Positions 57,126 through 64,000 of a stretch of 64,000 nucleotides of DNA are shown here, piece after piece. The DNA is from Phanerodontia chrysosporium. Taxonomy: Eukaryota > Basidiomycota > Agaricomycetes > Polyporales > Phanerochaetaceae. The stretch covers positions 372,001-436,000 of the forward strand of contig MJGA01000007.1 in NCBI GenBank assembly GCA_001910725.1. Direction: 5' to 3'. Made by a program: the position numbers and the translations under genes. Within the stretch, counting starts at the first letter, position 1. Each line of letters opens with the position of its first letter. A model generated the notes under the pieces. The model ran no database searches. It saw only the letters and a list, made by a program, of their open reading frames with translations, and was not told the DNA's origin.

Positions 57126-58397
57126 CGTGGGGGAGAAGGACGAATCCCGGGCACGGCCTAGGATACAGGGCGGACGGTCCGATTTGGCTTTTATACGTGC
57201 ACCGTGTCAGCCTTCATTCGCTACAGCCGTGGCCTATTGATTAAGGACCATCGGTCAGCCCAGAGCCGCGACTGCTGCCATGGCTGACTCACCTCGGAAA
57301 GAGCATCCGCTGAAGGCGTGGAGAACCCTGGTGGTTTTGAATATATGTCACAAGGCGCGTAGTCGTGGTAGGACTAGCTTCCTTGAAGGTCCTTGTGAGT
57401 TAGTCGTGCAGTGAGTGAGTACGCTGCTTATCGGCCTCGACAACGACGTCTTTCGTCCGATAAAGAGAAGAAAAAATGATCATTCTACGTTCTGCGGTAT
57501 ATGTCTTTGACAATCTCGACAGTCCGGGAAGATCGCTGCTTCCCTGAGAGGCGACCCTGTACTTGACAGCATCTACGCCACAAAGGCATAGAAAGTGTGC
57601 CGGGGGTTCAAGCTTGCAAGCTTCTCATGTCTCGAAAGCAGCATATTTGGAAGTAACCGCCATATATTTACCGCATCTGAGTGCAAGAACATACTTCAAG
57701 GTTCACAACCACCAAGTTGTCTCCGCAACAAGATGTTCAGCAAGTCAGCCAAGAAAGGTACAGTGCTATGTCACATACCCCAGCGGAGAACCTACAGGCT
57801 GAAGTATGACGAAGACAAACTAAGCCTACGTCGTCTGCCGTGTGGTGTACCAGCACCCTCCGAGAATAACATAGCTTCTCCAGTGACCAAGGCAATGCTA
57901 TGTTGCCGCCGCCCATGCAAGTGCAACACCTAAAATAGAAGTGACGTAGGCGGGACGGGCTGCACAAAGGGTGAATGGACCAGGCGCAGGGTCATGGAGC
58001 CTGGATGAGGCCGGGATAGGGACGAGTACCGAGGAAGTAGCGGGCCCTGTCGGAGAGGCAAAGCGGGTATAAAGTGACTGCCTGACCGGCGCACGCTATG
58101 GCCGACGGTGACCGATGGCCCTAGGCAGACTAGGGGGAACGAAGAGGGCCGCTGGCCCACAAGTCGTCGACGAGCCGCGTCCGCAGAGCCACGGCGGGTG
58201 GAACAAGTTCGAGTACAAGACGACAAGCAGGCAGTGGTGGCAGGAGACAAGAGGCACAGCGACCGGGAAAAGCCGAAGACGGTAAGGGGGAAGTATGCCG
58301 CCGCGACTGCCTCTCATCCCACCACCTCAGCCCTCTGGGCTTTATATCCTCATTTTCTCATAATTCCCCCCACTCCAGGACGTCTGGTCCCCCGACG
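57126..58397. other. Divergent intergenic region, 1.3 kb
   Basis: Promoters of the altered protease (-) and the AP180-like gene (+). No gene, tRNA or repeat was recognised. Confidence 0.5.
57188..57195 (-). promoter_or_regulatory. Probable TATA box of the altered aspartic protease
   Basis: On the minus strand GTATAAAAG lies about 65 bp before the ATG. Confidence 0.5.
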
Positions 58398-61300
58398 ATG
58401 TCGACGAGCTACGACAAGGTCGTCAAACTCGCCTGCAAGCCGAAGGCGGCCCCGCCCAAGCCGAAGGTGCGTCGATTGCCTATCTCCCTGCCTCGTGTCT
58501 TCGTTGCGATCCTTCTGCACAGTACCTCGACCCAATCATCGCTGCGACATGGTCTGAAGATGGCGCCGTGCACGACGTCTGCAAAGCCCTCTTGCCGCGC
58601 TTTCGGGAACCCAATGCCATTGTACGCTCCACCCGCAGCTCGCGTTGCAGGCGACCCGCTAACCGAGGGGCGGCGGGCTACAGGTCGTGTTCAAGGCTCT
58701 CATCGTCTTGCACACGATGATCCGCAACGGGGCAACCGACAACGTCCTCTCGTACCTCAGCTCTTCTGATGTTCTGCGCTTGAAGAACATATCTTCCGGC
58801 GCGCACTGGGAAGGTTCGCGTTCATCCGCTCTGCCGTCGTGCTTGGCTTCATATACTTGGCCCAGGTTACCATGCGCCCGAGAATCTGCAGAACTATGCC
58901 ATCTACCTCGACACAAGAATCAGGGCGTACAGGGAACTGAAGCATGACGCCATACGCGTCCAGTCTGAAACGAATCGTGACATGAGGAATTCCGCGGCAA
59001 TTGAGGAGGACAAGATTCACGCTGAGGAAGAGCGGACTGGGCGACGGTTTGGGCGCAAGAAGGGGCGGACAAGTGACGACTCAGGGTCGCATCCCTCTAC
59101 ATCGCTGCCCCAGAGGAGCAAGACAATCGCGGGAAGAAAGCTGAGGGTCATGACTGTCGAGAAGGGGTTGCTGAGAGAGACCAAAGTCGTGCAAAAGATG
59201 ATTGATGCACTGGTGGAGTGCAGGGTGCGCCAGCCCTTTCTCTATCCTGAAGCTGGCTAATCTTCACTCAGTTCTATCTGGACGACCTTGAGGATGAGCT
59301 CAACATCACTGCGCTGCGAATGCTTGTGAAAGACCTTCTCATCCTGTTCCAAGCGTGTAATGAAGGTGTCATCAACGTTCTAGGTGAGTAATGCCTTCGG
59401 CTCGCACGCCACTGCTGACGGGTTCGCAGAGCACTATTTCGAGATGTCGAAGATAGACGCAACGGACGCTCTGGCCATATATCGGCATTTCTGTAATGAA
59501 ACAGAAAAGGTCGTCGAATATCTCGGTGTGGCGAAGAAACTGCAAAACCTTCTGAACGTTCCGATTCCTAATCTCAGACATGTTGGTACTCTTTCACAGA
59601 GTCCTCGCTGCAAATGCTGACTGTATGCCGCAGGCCCCTGTCTCGCTCGCGGGAGCGTTGCAAGAGTATCTCAACGACCCCAACTTCGAGCAGAACCGGA
59701 TAGAATACAAGACCAACAAGGAGATTGCGGATCGGGGCACGAAGAATGGGGTCAAACCAACATCTAAGCCGGCTGAGAAAGGTATGTCAGCAGAATATCA
59801 TTGCTTTGGAAATCATCAGACATAGTTTCTCAGCACCGGAGTCGAAACCAGACACGAGCACCAGTAGCGCACCTAGCGCCTCGACATCGGCACCGACAAC
59901 AGAGTCGAAACCTGCCAGCAACCAGGCAATGATTGACTTCTTCTCTGCTATCGAAACCGAGCAGCAGGTGATCTTCAACCCACAAACTGGAAGGTATGCG
60001 TTGTAATACCTGCGAAGGAAGTGCGGCTCATCGATTATGTCCCTCATGATAGCCCCACCTCGGCGAACTTCCAGCAGCAACATGCCTTCAACCCATTCCA
60101 GCAGCAGCAGCAACAGTTTGGTCAACAGCAGTTTGGGGCTACCCAGCCATTTGCCGTTCCTCAACAGATGCAGGCCCAGCCAACTGGCTTTGTCTTGCCT
60201 CAGCAGACTGGTGTCAATCCATTCGGACAGCAGCAGCAACAGCCTCAGCAGCCATTTGGTGGTTTCGCACAACCTCAGCAGACAGGGTTTATTCAACCGC
60301 AGCAGACTGGTTTCCTTATACCGCAAGCCACAGGCGCAAACCCCTTCCGGCAAAGCATGCTCATGCCCCAGACAACAGGCATGCCGGCAGGGTCGCCCTT
60401 TGGTCTGCAACAGCAGTCGCCGCCACAACAGGCCCAGCCCCAGCTGCCCTTCCAGACGGGCTCGACGAACCCTTTCCCGCAGACCAATGCATTTGGTGGT
60501 CAGCAGCAGCCTACCAACCCCTTTCCAGTTGTTGGGCAGCCAACGGGTGCGAACCCCTTCCCGGCTGCTGGTCAACAGCAGCAGCAGAATTCGAACCCGT
60601 TCCCCAACTTCAACTCTGCCTTGTCGCTGGGTAATCAACAACAACAATCTTCCACGAACCCCTTCCCCTCCTTCGCCAACAACCAGCCAAACTTTGCGTC
60701 TCCTCTCGCGCAGCCACCATCGTCAGCATCCTCACCAAATGCTCCCCCGCGGTCAGCGTCAGTGCCATTGGGCGGTAACCCCTCGGGCTCCGACCCACCA
60801 GCGGTCAAGACGCACCAGACTGGTTCGAGGAATCCCTTTGGTCAGCCTGTGGCTCCCGCACCTCCTGTTCCGAAGGTGCCTACCCTAATGGAATTGGCAA
60901 TGGGCCGGAATCAACCCCAGCAGTCACCATCGAACGGGTCGACGTCGCCAACATCGTTACAGCCGCAGCAGACCGGGTTCAATCCGAGCCAGAACAGCTC
61001 GATCATTTCTAGTGTGGCTTCGTCGTTCACTCTTGGAAACAGCAACAACAGTCCGGGCACAAGTACGTCGCCGCCACCTTCGCTCAACTTTGGCTCCACT
61101 ACGTCCCCCACCGGCTCGAGCTTTACAAGTTCCGTCTTCTCGTCGCTGTCCAGCCAGCCGACAGGTGCGACCACCACTTCAAACACGAGCGCTCTGCAGC
61201 CGCAGACAACTGGGTTTTCGGGTATCAAGCCGTTCAAGCCGTCGTCGTCATTCGGCGCACAACTCCTTGAGTCGCTGCCACCGATCCCCCAATCCCAGCC

Positions 61301-61673
61301 GACAACGCCAGACATGAGCCAGCAGTCAAAGCACACACCATCACCGTCGCTCGGCAGCAGCTCTTTCCTGAATTCGCAGCCCACCGGGCTCGGGTCGAGC
61401 TTGGCAGGCAAGACGCCCGGCGTCGGCCTCCGGCCACAGATAACGGGAGCCGCGGGCGCCGCGAACCCCTTCCGCGCGACGATGTTCTCGCTGTCACCGA
61501 GCGCGACCGGTGCGCCTTTCGGCGGCGCGAACGGCCTCGCGTCGCAGTCCACCGGCTTCGGCGGGTCCTTCACGGGCGGACCGAACCAAAACCTGTTCGG
61601 CACCAGCGGGAACTTTGGCGCGGGGGGCGCACAGCAGCAAAACGGTCAGCAGCAGCAGCAGTCGCTGATCTAA
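58398..61673 (+). CDS. AP180/CALM-type clathrin adaptor (ANTH domain)
   Basis: The protein binds PI(4,5)P2 and clathrin at endocytic sites, like yeast Yap1801/1802. The ANTH domain begins STSYDKVVKLACKPKAAPPK then YLDPIIAATW, with the basic PIP2-binding run. It continues VFKALIVLHTMIRNGATDNV, YAIYLDTRIRAYRELKHDAI, LLRETKVVQKMIDALVEC, LNITALRMLVKDLLILFQAC, IYRHFCNETEKVVEYLGVA and PVSLAGALQEYLNDP. The C-terminal half is Gln/Pro/Ser-rich and holds about ten NPF motifs, which bind EH-domain proteins, among many QTGF or QPTG repeats. About seven introns are present, including one just before PTSANFQQQ. I saw no frame breaks. Start MSTSYDK fits the family exactly. Confidence 0.92.
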
Positions 61674-62411
61674 AGGCTCGTCACGACACCATTCCTCGTT
61701 AGTCCCCTCGTTCTCGCTTACGTTTCCGGCCCCTCTCATGTTGTGAAATCAGTTCTTCTGCTCTTCAGTCTAGTCGTGCTTCTGCGTTATCGTTTCCCCG
61801 TGCTTCCTGGGCGAAATCTTCTCGTGCCCCCACGCCTGCCCCTATCCTGTCGTTCGTTACTCATCTCCCGCGTTTTCTCTTTCCCCTTTTTTCGTTGGTG
61901 CTCTTATCCCCCGGAGTTCTCTTACCTACGTATTGCTAATTGGTAGGCCGTCTTCTCCAGTCACGCGATGCCTAGTCTCACGATCGTTACCTCCCTCGGT
62001 TTCTAGTATGCGTTCACCGTAATGCTATTTCTCTTTCTCTCTGGATGAAGACAGCCCGTCTTGCTTGCACTATTACATGCAAGCTACTGCCTGAGATGAT
62101 AGGTTCCCGCACGTCACGCGAACGACGAGAGTAGGTTGTCTCCTTTTGTCATTGATTTCGGAAGGAGGAAGAGCGGGCTTTCGGTGAGTTGGTACTAATC
62201 TCGATGACCTGTCAGCCTCGTAAGGCGTTAGCCCTTTCTTGCTATAATGGTGGGCTGGGTGGGTACGCCTCCTTGCGACCCGATTAGCCAACAAGTGGCT
62301 GACTTCCTTGAAACCCGCGACTTCGCGATGATTTGCAGTCTTGCCTGCTGCTTGTCAGTTTGCCTCATATTCTTCCACCTCCTTCCTTCTACCTCCCATC
62401 CCTTCATCCAG
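61674..62411. other. Intergenic, AP180 3' UTR and protease promoter
   Basis: About 740 bp, pyrimidine-rich after the stop codon like other 3' UTRs here. No gene was recognised. Confidence 0.5.
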
Positions 62412-63838
62412 ATGCTGAGCATCGCCTTTGTCTCATTTGCGCTCTTTTCTTTCGCGTACGCTTCTCCGACTGCATCTCCTTCGAATGGGAGTGGAATCGT
62501 GATTCCGCTGAGCAAGCGCAGCGCGCTCTCCTTGGACGACATTGTGGACGCGAATGCGCTGGCGGCTTCACTCGAACGATCCTTAGCGTGAGTCGTACCA
62601 TACTTCTTCTCTTGTCAAGCGTCTCGCCTTACACGCCACCTCGAGTAAATACCAGAACGGGTTCGCAGCGTACGAAGCCAATACCGGCGCCCCTCATCCC
62701 TTGACCGTCGACTTCCCCGACACCCCTGAGACCGACGGAAACTTCACGCGTCGGGCGAGCGGCAGCGTGCCGCTGACCGACGAGAACAACGGCGAGCTGT
62801 GGCAGGGCTCCATCGCCATCGGCTCGCCACCACAAACCTTCACTGTAGATTTTGACACGGGCAGCAGCGACCTCTTCGTGCCGGGTCCCTCGTGCGGCGG
62901 AAACTGTGCTGGCCACACGCGCTACCGCCCAGCATCGAGCTCGACTGCCGTGGAGATCCACAAAACCTTCAGCCTCGCGTATGGCTCAGGCGCGGTGCGC
63001 GGCGAGCAGTACTCGGACGACATTGTGATTGCGGGGCTGACGGTACGTGCTGGTTGTGCTTTGCCTTCTGCTTGAGACTGATGGTGTGCAGGCAGCGAAG
63101 CAACGTCTGGGCGCCGCAACAGCCTATTCTTCCAGCTTCTCGGCCTCTAACTTCCCCCCAGATGGTTTGATGGGTATGGCGTACCAGACGATCTCGGCGT
63201 ACAACGCGCCGCCAGTGTTCCAGACGCTTGTAGCACAAGGCCAGGTGTCCAACCCTGTCTTCTCGTTCAAACTCGCAAAGTCGGGATCAGAGCTGTTGCT
63301 GGGTGGTGTAAACAACGGTTTATACAAGGGTAGCTTTACGTATGCGCGCGTTACTACTCGCGTGAGTATTGCTGTTCCCGACCTTCAGACCTGACATCCT
63401 GACTGTTGGGACCGTGTAGGGCTACTGGCAGGTAAAGATGGATGCCGTGTCAGTCAACGGCAAGACGCCGATCCACAACGTGCAGTCAGTCATCGACACC
63501 GGGACGACACTCATCATCGCCTATGCTCCTCAAGTCCGCCAGTTCTACGCTGCCATCCCGGGAGCAGGGATGCTTCGGCGACAATCGGTCCGGGCTTCTA
63601 CACGTTCCCGTGCTCGACAACAGCGCGTGTCAGTCTCACCTTCGGCGGCCGCGCGTTCAGCATCAGCCCCAATCTCTTCAACCTCGGGCGTGTCAGCGCG
63701 CAGTCGAACAGCTGTGTCGGGGCTGTTGTTGGGTCAAGTAGCATCTCTTTTTGGGTCGTTGGGGACACGTTTCTGCAGAACGTATATTCTACGTTTGACT
63801 TGGGCAATAACCGTGTAGGCTTCGCGACCTTGAGCTAA
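62412..63838 (+). CDS. Secreted aspartic protease, canonical (polyporopepsin-like)
   Basis: This is a secreted pepsin-type protease. The signal peptide is MLSIAFVSFALFSFAYASPT, followed by a propeptide with AYEANTGAPHPL. Active-site motifs are intact: TFTVDFDTGSSDLFVPGPSC in the N-lobe, the flap LAYGSGAVRGE with its Tyr, and SVIDTGTTLIIAYAPQ in the C-lobe. Also seen are LMGMAYQTISAYNAPPVFQT, FSFKLAKSGSELLLGG and the terminal FLQNVYSTFDLGNNRVGFAT. Introns follow ERSLA, AGLT and the TTR of YARVTTR. One base is missing near 63567, after AAIPGAG; beyond it the usual FYTFPC and SISFWVVGDTF blocks read cleanly to the TAA at 63836-63838. It is the active counterpart of the altered protease 5 kb upstream. 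Confidence 0.92.
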
Positions 63839-64000
63839 TCAAAGATCTGTACTTGACGCCTGGGGTTATGTTGGGCTTCTACGACTCAGATGTTGCTCTT
63901 ATTGAGAGACCGCTTGGTTGCTGGGGCGAATCATCACTACCATGGACTTGACTAGCTTCCCCAGAGATCTTCTAGACCACGCGGAGTAATATGAAGTACG
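63839..64000. other. 3' flank at window end
   Basis: Downstream sequence of the aspartic protease gene. No feature was recognised. Confidence 0.4.

Overview
This window is nuclear DNA from a basidiomycete fungus, most likely a wood- or litter-inhabiting agaricomycete (Polyporales-like). Genes are dense and broken by many 40-65 nt GT-AG introns. The products are fungal: a polyporopepsin-type aspartic protease pair, a Zds1 C-terminal-domain protein, an ERV1 oxidase, a bifunctional ArgJ, an EXPERA pair and lineage-specific F-box-like and MYND families. There are no operons or bacterial signals.

Layout. 1-8 kb (all +): the 3' end of PEX1, a Zds1-domain polarity protein, a dynactin p24-like subunit and the proline-pathway enzyme PRO2. 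8-12 kb (-): the histone chaperone NASP and a tandem pair of sigma-2-receptor-like EXPERA membrane proteins. 12-17.5 kb (+): TRM82, a GH47 alpha-mannosidase, a tRNA-Gln gene with an intron (-) and ERV1. 18-23 kb: PAF1 (-) diverging from the ribosome-biogenesis factor NOC1 (+). 25-30 kb: an unknown membrane-anchored protein (+), ribosomal protein L33 (-) and ornithine acetyltransferase ARG7/ArgJ (+).

30-48 kb is an accessory island. It holds two + strand (F1, F2) and two - strand (F3, F4) members of an F-box-like family with a twin WAG(D/H) motif. Between them lie FAD synthase, two Sec14-like (CRAL-TRIO) genes and a MYND-finger gene. The second Sec14-like gene is split by a 4.3-kb hAT DNA transposon with a perfect 8-bp target duplication and an apparently open transposase. 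Both F-box-like pairs arose by tandem duplication, and the F1/F2 duplication carried a now-decayed tail of ARG7 with it.

48-64 kb: a ZIP zinc transporter (-), a 3-kb GC-rich stretch with no convincing gene, a Sec14-RhoGAP protein (+), a degenerate aspartic protease with altered active sites (-), an AP180-type clathrin adaptor (+) and a canonical aspartic protease (+).

Quality note. About twenty conserved exons lose frame by exactly one missing base, always a deletion and mostly in GC-rich or short homopolymer contexts. This happens in housekeeping genes (PEX1, PRO2, L33, NOC1) as well as accessory ones. I read most of these as consensus errors of a long-read assembly rather than as pseudogenes, and flag each in its entry. 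Exon boundaries are my own reading and may be off by a base or two.
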